This document shows positions 53,905 to 61,272 of a stretch of 64,000 nt of DNA, in pieces; the stretch's first letter is position 1, and every line of letters starts with the position of its first letter. Origin of the DNA: Leptobacterium flavescens (GTDB lineage: Bacteria > Bacteroidota > Bacteroidia > Flavobacteriales > Flavobacteriaceae). The notes beneath the pieces were generated by a model that made no database searches, was not told where the DNA came from, and saw nothing but the letters and a program-made list of their open reading frames with translations. A program made the translations under genes and the position numbers. Location: contig NZ_JAABOO010000003.1 in the NCBI RefSeq assembly GCF_010671605.1, forward strand, positions 499,993 to 563,992, given 5' to 3'.

Positions 53905-53920
53905 TATGATTTATATCATG
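53905..53920. promoter_or_regulatory. CRP/FNR-type palindrome upstream of norC
   Basis: TATGA-TTTATA-TCATG (four of five arm pairs match), 6-nt spacer. The centre lies about 84 bp before the norC ATG, nearly the same distance as the similar site before nirK, and it overlaps the last codon of nrdD. Confidence 0.5.
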
Positions 53921-55808
53921 TTAGACCCTGATTTTGTATTTCTTTTTGAAAAAGAGTATTTAACTGGCTCTGATCTTCCTGTTTTTGCGCCTCTTTTAAC
54001 GTGTGAACTCTCTTATTTGCTACGGGCTGCCCTTCTTTCAGGTGATAATGCCTTAACTGGTGTTCCCGCTGACGCCCGGAACTGAAGCTCGATACTCTTT
54101 TTAAATAACCTATTACCCGGGTGGCGTGGTCTACATTTACCGAATTACACTTATTACAGGAATACAATGTACGTTTATCTATATGACTGCATTTATTACA
54201 GATGGTTATTTTTATGTTGAAGCAGAAGTAATTACACCCGGCAGTAGCAGTGGCATGGATCAGGCGGGTGAAACCTTTTTTATCGGGAGCTTCCTCCAGG
54301 TTGAGATGCAGGGCAGAACCCCCGTCCAGGTATTTGATGATCTCACTTCCGTGGAGTATTATCTTATCGAGGGTATTTATTTCCGTATCCTCCACCGCAT
54401 AGAAATAAGAGTTATAACAATCTCTCGGAACGAACAGGCCATCCTCTCTATCCCATTTAGCGTTTTTAACCCCTAAATTTTCGGCGGGAACAAATTCGGT
54501 GTTAAACATATAACCGTATTCTTTTTTTGCATTTTTGTTCTCTTCGTAAATGACCTTTAGGTAAGAACCCACAAAATCTTTATAACGGGAGTTATTTTTT
54601 GCTTTTATTCCCTGGCTTTCGGCAGCTTCCACCATTCCGTTAATCCCAATGGTAAGGAATTGTTTGTCCAGCGAAATGAATCCGGCTTTATAAACGGGGA
54701 GCAGTCCTGCTTCCTCGTATTCTTCAATAAGTTTTCTGTAAGCTACCTGGTATTTGTGAATTTTGCGGACTTCCTCTGCAATATCGGCTTTGTTCTGAAC
54801 CAGGCGGGTCATATTTAAGGTTATTACATTAATAGAACCGGTAGCAACGCCTCCTGCTCCAAGTGAATAGCTGAACGTATTGTCGCTGATCTCATTCCGC
54901 AACCGGCAGCAGGAGGCAAGACTATCGGCATTTTCGGACTGATAGATAAAAAAAGAATTCCCCTCACTTAGTTCCTCCGCACACATATCGGTAAATTCAG
55001 GATCTGCCGGTTTGCCATTTTTTACCAGCATAGCAGCGGTCACCACCGGAAAGGTAAGAATGGCTTTGGTTCGTTCTGTATTGAACCACTTCATAAAAAA
55101 GCGCTGTAGCTTCTTCACACTCTCCCAGGATGGTTTGCTCATATCGGGAAAGACAAAATCGCCGAACATACTGTTAAAATATGCGTCGTCATATAAAGAT
55201 ATATTCCAGAACACCGATTGATATCCTCTGGCTGCTGCGGGCTGATTAATGGCATAAACCACGTGCTGCAGATGGTTAGCAATTAATTTTTCATGGGTTT
55301 CCAGGTAATCCTTTCCATAATCTTTAGCGGCAAAGTGATCAAAATACAATAGAAATTCCACGGTTGCCAACGCTCCTGCGAACTGAGAACTCACAGCAAA
55401 TACCAGGTTTACGAATTCTCCGCAAAAACTCTCCAGATGCTGAGGTGCTTTGCTTTCTCCTCCGAGTTTGGTCAGGCCGTCAAATAAAAAGGGGTACATA
55501 CTTATGGATACACAGTATGGCTTGAGGGATGTTTCATCATGTACATAGATCTCATGTGCCTCAATTTGCCTGATATACTCATTTGCCAGGTCTTCCCCAA
55601 AAAGGGATGCGATCTTTCTTTTTACCAGAGTACGGTTAACCTGTATATTGATATCCTTGTTTAATTCTGCTTCCATGGTAGCAATATTCTTGGAAGTAAC
55701 ATTGGCATTGGCATCTACTTTGGAACCATCGGCTGCATTGGCCGAATGAATGTAATGCTCTATAAAATCCATTTTCTTGTTCAGTTGAGAATCAGTAAGA
55801 CGTATCAT
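53916..55808 (-). CDS. nrdD: Anaerobic ribonucleoside-triphosphate reductase, large subunit
   Basis: Class III glycyl-radical reductase that makes deoxyribonucleotides without oxygen, 630 residues. SFFIYQSENADSLASCCRLRNE contains substrate-site cysteines. Near the C-terminus a zinc ribbon CNKCSHIDKRTLYSCNKC is followed by RVIGYLKR, the position of the glycyl radical Gly, and a family-typical tail is somewhat extended. No obvious N-terminal ATP-cone is visible. The start overlaps the end of nrdG by 4 nt. Its place between the nor and nos genes links it to oxygen-limited respiration. Confidence 0.94.
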   Translation of the reverse strand: MIRLTDSQLNKKMDFIEHYIHSANAADGSKVDANANVTSKNIATMEAELNKDINIQVNRTLVKRKIASLFGEDLANEYIRQIEAHEIYVHDETSLKPYCVSISMYPFLFDGLTKLGGESKAPQHLESFCGEFVNLVFAVSSQFAGALATVEFLLYFDHFAAKDYGKDYLETHEKLIANHLQHVVYAINQPAAARGYQSVFWNISLYDDAYFNSMFGDFVFPDMSKPSWESVKKLQRFFMKWFNTERTKAILTFPVVTAAMLVKNGKPADPEFTDMCAEELSEGNSFFIYQSENADSLASCCRLRNEISDNTFSYSLGAGGVATGSINVITLNMTRLVQNKADIAEEVRKIHKYQVAYRKLIEEYEEAGLLPVYKAGFISLDKQFLTIGINGMVEAAESQGIKAKNNSRYKDFVGSYLKVIYEENKNAKKEYGYMFNTEFVPAENLGVKNAKWDREDGLFVPRDCYNSYFYAVEDTEINTLDKIILHGSEIIKYLDGGSALHLNLEEAPDKKGFTRLIHATATAGCNYFCFNIKITICNKCSHIDKRTLYSCNKCNSVNVDHATRVIGYLKRVSSFSSGRQREHQLRHYHLKEGQPVANKRVHTLKEAQKQEDQSQLNTLFQKEIQNQGLT

Positions 55809-56263
55809 AAGTTTTGGTTTTTAATGAATAAATGGTTGAGTGTTTTATTGGTTTCTACTTCTGTAAATCTTTGATTGGTAACTTTGGAATCCAGGCCTCC
55901 CAGAGATGGTACCCATTTTCCGGTTTTGATCCATGTGAGTTGATCTCGTATCTCTTCGGGAACCCGGTCTTCCCCGGTGTACAGGCAGGTCTTATACGAC
56001 TTTTTTCTGGCTAACTTTAGCAGACGTACCAATTCCTCTTTATGCCATTCTCCTCCCATAAAAAGGACACAACTGGCCAGATTATCGTACTGCTCCAGAA
56101 CAGATTCGAACCATTCTGAAGAAAGTAAGCGCCCGTTTCCTTCCTTCCAGAGAAAAGGAGAGTGGCAGCCCTTACATTGCAGGGGACATCCCGAAATGGA
56201 AAAACAAAGACTTATTTCTCCGGGAACCTCCTGAAGGGCTATTTGAAAACTGTAGCAATACAT
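55805..56263 (-). CDS. nrdG: Anaerobic ribonucleotide reductase activating protein (radical SAM)
   Basis: 152-residue radical-SAM activase that generates the glycyl radical in NrdD. The cluster motif is SGCPLQCKGCHSPFLW (C-x3-C-x2-C). Length matches the family. 4-nt overlap with nrdD. It begins the nrdG-nrdD unit: unusually, the activase gene comes first. A copy of the 29-bp dyad motif is 2 nt upstream of the start codon. Confidence 0.93.
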   Translation of the reverse strand: MYCYSFQIALQEVPGEISLCFSISGCPLQCKGCHSPFLWKEGNGRLLSSEWFESVLEQYDNLASCVLFMGGEWHKEELVRLLKLARKKSYKTCLYTGEDRVPEEIRDQLTWIKTGKWVPSLGGLDSKVTNQRFTEVETNKTLNHLFIKNQNL

Positions 56264-56264
56264 T

Positions 56265-56293
56265 AAGATATTTTAAGACCTTTTTATCCTTTA
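56265..56293. promoter_or_regulatory. 29-bp imperfect dyad, copy upstream of nrdG
   Basis: Begins AAGATATTTTAAGACC and continues with TTTTTATCCTTTA, directly before the nrdG start. Differs from the 56982 copy at two positions and from the norC copy at a few more. Being so close to the ATG it would also be part of the leader and carries the only purine-rich stretch near the start. Confidence 0.6.
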
Positions 56294-56478
56294 TAAAATT
56301 ATAAAACATCTTACCTCCTTAAGATATGTGAAAAATGAGTTATTAAAAATCTTATTAACAGGAAAGAATAATTAGGATGGAAGAAAGGGAATACACTATG
56401 TTTTCTGCCGGCATATTAATGAGTTAACTGCAAAATGACAGGTTTGCCAGGGTATATAGAAGAAGATAGGAAAAGTAC

Positions 56479-56916
56479 CTAATAATGCAAAAAGGTTTCC
56501 CCGTTCCTCACCTTAACGGCAAATGCTTCAATTGTATTATTGCTGAGCTCGTCAAACATGGTGTTCTTAAAAGGTTGTACGGAAAAGTGAATGGGACAGG
56601 GTTTGTCGTTACTGCAGTTCTTAAGGCCCAAAACACATTCTTCAAATTTTGACAGACCATCTATGTGTTCTACCACCGATATAAGTTTCAGGCTCTTGTT
56701 CTCTTCACTTAAAAAAAAGCCTCCTTTGGGGCCTTTAAGCGAGGATATAACGTTCTTTTTTGCCAGATTCTGAAGGAGTTTAGCTAAAAAAGGGGTGGGC
56801 ACACCAATGGCTTCAGCCACTTCTTTAGCTCCAATTTTTTTGTCTTCGGACGATTCTACAGCTAAATACAGAACGGCATTAATAGCATACTTACTTGCAC
56901 TTGATAACATCTCCAT
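56479..56916 (-). CDS. Rrf2-family regulator, probable Fe-S sensor
   Basis: 145-residue winged-helix regulator. The N-terminal DNA-binding part reads SSASKYAINAVLYLAV...VPTPFLAKLLQNLAKK, followed by SLKGPKGGFFLS. Three cysteines (C94, C101, C107; C-x6-C-x5-C) in the C-terminal segment ECVLGLKNCSNDKPCP could hold an Fe-S cluster as in IscR, NsrR and RsrR. Spacing is not identical to NsrR. Location beside nrdG, norC and the nos operon suggests a regulator of nitrosative or anaerobic genes. Divergent from the cytochrome c gene; an inverted repeat lies near its own start. Confidence 0.9.
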   Translation of the reverse strand: MEMLSSASKYAINAVLYLAVESSEDKKIGAKEVAEAIGVPTPFLAKLLQNLAKKNVISSLKGPKGGFFLSEENKSLKLISVVEHIDGLSKFEECVLGLKNCSNDKPCPIHFSVQPFKNTMFDELSNNTIEAFAVKVRNGETFLHY

Positions 56917-56935
56917 TTTTTAATATGGATTAAAT

Positions 56936-56957
56936 CTAACTATATTTTTTTAGTTAG
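56936..56957. promoter_or_regulatory. Inverted repeat CTAACTA-N8-TAGTTAG, candidate Rrf2 operator
   Basis: Perfect 7-bp arms with an A/T-only 8-nt spacer, located 20-41 bp upstream of the Rrf2 start codon. Position and symmetry are those of an autoregulatory site. Confidence 0.5.
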
Positions 56958-56981
56958 GCTAATATACAAAATTATCTTTTT

Positions 56982-57010
56982 AAAATATTTTAAGACCTTT
57001 TTATCTTTTA
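56982..57010. promoter_or_regulatory. 29-bp imperfect dyad, copy upstream of the cytochrome c gene
   Basis: Core TTTTAAGACCTTTTTATC, symmetrical at 10 of 14 pairs over 28 bp. It ends 14 bp before the -7 box TACCTTTG (57025-57032) and so occupies the expected -33 position; there is no TTTG there. Therefore the promoter is probably controlled by the factor that binds this site. Confidence 0.65.
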
Positions 57011-57024
57011 TTAAAATTTTGTTA

Positions 57025-57032
57025 TACCTTTG
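57025..57032 (+). promoter_or_regulatory. -7 promoter box of the cytochrome c/nosZ operon
   Basis: TACCTTTG, perfect TAnnTTTG, 26 nt before the start codon at 57059; the -33 position is taken by the 29-bp dyad. Confidence 0.5.
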
Positions 57033-57058
57033 TAGTAGTAATAACAAACCTTATTGAT

Positions 57059-57568
57059 ATGAAATACGCAATCAATTTCGCGTTCCTTTTAGTTTTCGGG
57101 CTTTTGGTTATGAGTTGCGGAAAAGAAAAGAAAGAAGAAAAATCCTTTCAATACGAAAGGACAAAAAGTACTGAGAAAAAAGAGGTTACAACTCCTGCTG
57201 ATAATTCAGCACCTGCTTCCTCTAAGGTAGATCTGTCCAATAAAGGAATTGGTCCGGTTACCTCTATCAGTATTGATTCGGAAATAGATCAGGCAATGGC
57301 TACGAAAGGAGAAGAAGTGTTTAAATCGCTTTGTGCTGCTTGTCACAAGCCGGCCAAAAAATTTATTGGCCCCGCTCCCAAAGGTATTTTAGAGCGCAGG
57401 ACTCCTGAATGGGTTATGAATATGATCCTGAATCCTGAAGAAATGATCCAGAAAGATCCTTTGGCAAAGGAACTCCTTATAGAGTTTAACGGAGCTCCTA
57501 TGGCTAATCAGAATCTTACCGAAGAACAGGCCCGGTCTGTATTAGAATACTTCAGAACCATAAAATAA
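57059..57568 (+). CDS. Monoheme cytochrome c lipoprotein upstream of nosZ
   Basis: 169 residues, lipoprotein signal with lipobox VMSC near residue 20, then a charged linker and a class I-like cytochrome c domain with CAACH (SLCAACHKPAKKFIGP) at about residue 95. The Met ligand is probably in GAPMANQNLTEEQ. It opens the operon with a fasciclin-domain gene and nosZ, so it is a candidate electron donor to nitrous oxide reductase or another acceptor in the same chain. Confidence 0.88.
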   Translation: MKYAINFAFLLVFGLLVMSCGKEKKEEKSFQYERTKSTEKKEVTTPADNSAPASSKVDLSNKGIGPVTSISIDSEIDQAMATKGEEVFKSLCAACHKPAKKFIGPAPKGILERRTPEWVMNMILNPEEMIQKDPLAKELLIEFNGAPMANQNLTEEQARSVLEYFRTIK

Positions 57569-57574
57569 AATCAA

Positions 57575-58144
57575 ATGAAAACTCTTATTCAGTCTTTTAT
57601 CGTTTTTGCCCTGATCTTGCTACTTACCGGTTGTAAGAATAAGACGGAACAGGTCGTTACCGCTTCGGAACCGGAAAAAGAGGAACTTCAGGAAAAACAG
57701 GGACAGGCATTTATTAAAGATGATGAATCCCGGCCTAATGTATTACAGATTGCCATCGGTTCCCCGGACCACAGTACTTTGGTAGCAGCTGTTCAGGCAG
57801 CGCAGTTGGAAAATTCTCTGGTAAACGCAGGACCTCTTACGGTATTTGCTCCTACGAACGAGGCTTTTGAAGCCCTTCCGGCAGGTACTGTTGAAAATCT
57901 GCTGAAGCCTGAAAATAAGGAAGCGCTGGCCAATATCCTTAAATATCACGTTACCCCCGGTAACCTGAAGAAAGATTTTTTAAAACGCTTTAAAAAACTG
58001 GGACAGGCGAATAACCAGGATGTACAGGTAAAAGTAGAAGAGGGAGAACCTCTTATCGGAGGAGCAAAGATCATTGCGAGTGTGGATGCCGGAAACGGAA
58101 TAGTTCACATTATTGATAAAGTGCTCCTGCCTCCTGAAAATTAA
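57575..58144 (+). CDS. Fasciclin (FAS1) domain lipoprotein in nos operon
   Basis: 189 residues with lipobox LTGC (about Cys20) and one FAS1 domain: HSTLVAAVQAAQLENSLVNAGPLTVFAPTNEAFEALP and the C-terminal H-rich ending VDAGNGIVHIIDKVLLP. FAS1 domains mediate protein or carbohydrate contacts. It lies 6 nt after the cytochrome gene and 27 nt before nosZ. Fasciclin genes are seen near clade II nosZ in other Bacteroidota, but no role is established. Confidence 0.87.
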   Translation: MKTLIQSFIVFALILLLTGCKNKTEQVVTASEPEKEELQEKQGQAFIKDDESRPNVLQIAIGSPDHSTLVAAVQAAQLENSLVNAGPLTVFAPTNEAFEALPAGTVENLLKPENKEALANILKYHVTPGNLKKDFLKRFKKLGQANNQDVQVKVEEGEPLIGGAKIIASVDAGNGIVHIIDKVLLPPEN

Positions 58145-58171
58145 AAAATAACCAATATTAAAATAACAATA

Positions 58172-60145
58172 ATGAGAAGAGTAATTAAAATGACCGTTGG
58201 GTTTTTAGGCCTGGCTCTGTGTTTGACAGGCTGTAACAACGGGAAAAGCTCCGATTCTAATTCAGGCGGGGCTTTAAGCAGCAGTGCCGCAGAAAAAGTA
58301 TATGTTAAACCGGGAGATCACGACGAATTTTACGCCTTTGTCTCCGGAGGTTTTAACGGACAGTTATCTGTCTACGGATTGCCATCCGGCAGATTGTTTA
58401 AAGTAATTCCGGTATTCTCGCAGGATGCGGAAAAAGCCTATGGCTACAATGAGGAAACAAAACCGATGTTGAATACTTCTTTCGGATTTGTTCCGTGGGA
58501 TGATGCTCACCACCCGGATATCTCACAGACTAATGGAGAACTGGATGGAAGATGGGTGTTCATTAACGGGAATAACACTCCCCGTATCGCAAAGATCGAT
58601 CTTACTACTTTCGAAACTACTGAGATCATAGAGATCCCTAATAGTGCAGGGAATCACAGTTCGTCTTATGTAACCGAAAATACCGAATATGTTATTGCAG
58701 GAACCCGTTTTGGAGTACCTGTACCGCAACGAGATATTTCTATCAAGGAGTACAAAGGAAACTTTAAAGGAGCGCTTTCCTTTATTTCCGTGGCTCCGGA
58801 AGATGGGAAAATGAACCTGGATTTCCAGATATTGATGCCGGGCTTTGATTATGATAAGGCACACCCGGGAAGAGGAGATTCTCACGGATGGTTCTTCTAT
58901 ACAACCTATAATACGGAAGAAGCAAACAGCTTACTGGAGGTAAATGCCTCTCAGAATGACAAGGATTTCATTGCTGCAATAAACTGGAAAAAAGCAGAAG
59001 AATATATCAAGCAGGGGAAATTTAAGACCATGCCTGCCAATTATGCTCATAATGTATTTGACGAGTCAACTCAGATGGCAACTACCAACTGGGGGAAAGA
59101 GGTAAAAGTACTGGATCCAGCAGAATGCCCCGGCCTCGTATACTTCCTGCCAACTCCCAAATCGCCTCACGGTTGTGATGTAGATCCGACCGGAGAATAT
59201 ATTGTAGGAAGCGGGAAACTGTCTGCCGATGTTACGGTTCACTCTTTTTCAAAAATGATCAAAGCTATTGAAGAGGAGAAGTTTTCGGGAGAAGCTTACG
59301 GCATTCCGATCATAGATTTTGAAGCTGTAAATGCCGGAAGTGTAAAACAAGCCGGTTTAGGACCCCTGCATACGGAATTCGACGATAAAGGTTACGGATA
59401 CACAACTTTCTTTATTTCTTCGGAAGTAGTAAAATGGAAAGTGGGTACCTGGGAAGTGATCGACAGAAAGCCGACCTTTTATTCTGTAGGACACCTGATG
59501 ATCCCCGGAGGTAACTCGAGAAAACCGTTCGGTAAGTATGTGCTGGCTATGAACAAGATCACCAAGGACCGTTACCTCCCGACAGGGCCGGAAGTAACCC
59601 AATCTGCCCAGTTATATGACATTACGGGAGAAAAAATGGAGTTACTGCTGGATTTCCCTACTGTTGGAGAGCCGCACTATGCTGCCGGTATTCCTGCCGA
59701 TCTGGTGAAACCGCGTTCTAAAAAGATATTTAAACTGGAAGAAAATCATCACCCATATGTCACCAAGAGTGAGGCAGATACCAAAGTGGTCCGTGACGGT
59801 AAAACCGTTCATGTGTATATGACCACGATCAGAAGTCACTTTGCCCCGGACAATATTGAAGGTATCAAAGTGGGCGATAAAGTGTATTTCCATATCACCA
59901 ACCTGGAACAGGATTACGATGTTCCTCACGGGGTGAGTATGATCGGTGCTAATACATCGGAACTGCTCATCATGCCCGGACAGACCGAAACTTTTGTCTG
60001 GGAGCCTAAACAGGTAGGTGTATGGCCGTTTTACTGTACAGATTTTTGCTCTGCACTGCATCAGGAAATGCAGGGTTATGTAAGGGTCTCTCCGGCTTCC
60101 TCAGACATTGAACTATCATGGTCCCTTGGAGAAGAGGATGAGTAA
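58172..60145 (+). CDS. nosZ: Nitrous oxide reductase, clade II (Sec/lipoprotein type)
   Basis: Reduces N2O to N2, 657 residues. The signal is a lipoprotein signal (lipobox LTGC), not a twin-arginine one, marking the clade II 'atypical' enzyme. A seven-bladed propeller holds the CuZ histidines (for example DDAHHPD and SHGWFFYTTY). The C-terminal cupredoxin domain has the CuA motif GVWPFYCTDFCSALHQEMQG (C-x3-C-x3-H-x2-M). Terminator-like hairpin follows. Located in an operon with a cytochrome c and fasciclin gene, and followed by the nos maturation genes. Confidence 0.96.
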   Translation: MRRVIKMTVGFLGLALCLTGCNNGKSSDSNSGGALSSSAAEKVYVKPGDHDEFYAFVSGGFNGQLSVYGLPSGRLFKVIPVFSQDAEKAYGYNEETKPMLNTSFGFVPWDDAHHPDISQTNGELDGRWVFINGNNTPRIAKIDLTTFETTEIIEIPNSAGNHSSSYVTENTEYVIAGTRFGVPVPQRDISIKEYKGNFKGALSFISVAPEDGKMNLDFQILMPGFDYDKAHPGRGDSHGWFFYTTYNTEEANSLLEVNASQNDKDFIAAINWKKAEEYIKQGKFKTMPANYAHNVFDESTQMATTNWGKEVKVLDPAECPGLVYFLPTPKSPHGCDVDPTGEYIVGSGKLSADVTVHSFSKMIKAIEEEKFSGEAYGIPIIDFEAVNAGSVKQAGLGPLHTEFDDKGYGYTTFFISSEVVKWKVGTWEVIDRKPTFYSVGHLMIPGGNSRKPFGKYVLAMNKITKDRYLPTGPEVTQSAQLYDITGEKMELLLDFPTVGEPHYAAGIPADLVKPRSKKIFKLEENHHPYVTKSEADTKVVRDGKTVHVYMTTIRSHFAPDNIEGIKVGDKVYFHITNLEQDYDVPHGVSMIGANTSELLIMPGQTETFVWEPKQVGVWPFYCTDFCSALHQEMQGYVRVSPASSDIELSWSLGEEDE

Positions 60146-60176
60146 TGGTGTAGGAGAGAATTTAATGTTTTCCTGA

Positions 60177-60214
60177 AAGGCGGGAGTTCCGTTCCGCTCC
60201 CGCCTTCTTATTTT
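60177..60214 (+). terminator. Terminator/attenuator between nosZ and maturation genes
   Basis: AAGGCGGGAG (60177-60186), 10-nt loop TTCCGTTCCG, CTCCCGCCTT (60197-60206): perfect 10-bp GC-rich stem, then CTTATTTT. It would favour more nosZ than downstream message. Confidence 0.7.
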
Positions 60215-60228
60215 AAAACCGAAATACA

Positions 60229-60819
60229 ATGAAAAAATCACGCATCATAATGCTGCTTGGAGCGATCCTTCCTTTGGCTTTGTTTTTATTTCCTCTGTGG
60301 AAAATAACCCTGGAAGCTCCTCAGTATCCCACCCCTTTGGGAATGCATATCTATATTAATGATTTTGCCGATGCCAATCCGCATGATATCAAGAATATCA
60401 ATATAATGAATCACTATGTGGGAATGAAGTATATTCCCGATGCTATTCCGGAGTTTAAGATCTTCCCTGCCGGAATATTGATCACTACGGTCATAGGACT
60501 CCTTATAGGCTTTAAGGCCAATTACAAATGGTTCCTGGGCTGGTTTGTACTGATGGTGTTATTAAGCGCAGCCGGACTCTACGATTTCTATCTCTGGGAA
60601 CACGATTATGGTCATAACCTGGACCCCAAGGCTATAATGAAGTTCACCAATCCGGATGGATCTGTAATGGGATTCCAGCCACCTTTATTCGGATCTAAGG
60701 ACATCCTGAACTTCAGGGCACATTCCTATCCTCAACTGGGTGCATATTTCCTCGGACTTGGTATAGGTCTTTCTCTGCTGGCATTTTTTATAGGTAAAAA
60801 AGAAGCTAAAAAGTCATGA
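60229..60819 (+). CDS. NosB-like integral membrane protein of clade II nos cluster
   Basis: 196 residues with about four hydrophobic segments (near 7-26, 82-98, 104-125 and 168-188) and a periplasmic loop between the first two. No domain recognised. It follows nosZ and precedes nosL with a 4-nt overlap, the position of nosB in clade II nos clusters such as that of Wolinella, whose function is not well understood. Identity with NosB is inferred from position and topology only. Confidence 0.6.
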   Translation: MKKSRIIMLLGAILPLALFLFPLWKITLEAPQYPTPLGMHIYINDFADANPHDIKNINIMNHYVGMKYIPDAIPEFKIFPAGILITTVIGLLIGFKANYKWFLGWFVLMVLLSAAGLYDFYLWEHDYGHNLDPKAIMKFTNPDGSVMGFQPPLFGSKDILNFRAHSYPQLGAYFLGLGIGLSLLAFFIGKKEAKKS

Positions 60820-61247
60820 AAAACCGGATTGTCATATTCATTGCTGTTTTATTCCTTTCCTGTACCCCTAAACCGGAAAAGATCGAATACGGATTGGATA
60901 CCTGCCACTATTGTAAAATGAATATAGTGGAGAAGGTGCACGCTTCCGAAGCGGTTACCAAAAAAGGAAGGGTTTACAAGTATGACGCTATAGAATGTAT
61001 GATAAGTGACAGCAATGAAGTTTCTCCTGAAAAAGTAGCTCTGTACCTGGTAATGGACCTAGAACTTCCGGGAGATTTTATCGATGCTAGACAGGCAACA
61101 TATCTTATCAGTGAGGCTATTCCCAGTCCGATGAATGCTTTTTTATCTGCCTTTAAAAACAAAACCGATGCCCTGGAGGCAGCCAGGGAACACAAGGGTG
61201 AGGTTTTTTCCTGGGAGGAGATCAGGAACAAAAAACTCTTGGAATAA
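60816..61247 (+). CDS. nosL: NosL copper chaperone lipoprotein
   Basis: 143 residues, lipoprotein signal (lipobox FLSC near residue 12). NosL domain with the copper motif CHYCKMNIVEK and the conserved ARQATYLISEAIPSPMNAFLSAF. NosL delivers Cu(I) to apo-NosZ for CuZ assembly. Overlaps the preceding gene by 4 nt. Confidence 0.94.
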   Translation: MKNRIVIFIAVLFLSCTPKPEKIEYGLDTCHYCKMNIVEKVHASEAVTKKGRVYKYDAIECMISDSNEVSPEKVALYLVMDLELPGDFIDARQATYLISEAIPSPMNAFLSAFKNKTDALEAAREHKGEVFSWEEIRNKKLLE

Positions 61248-61272
61248 TAAATCTCCTTTTTATCAGAATATC

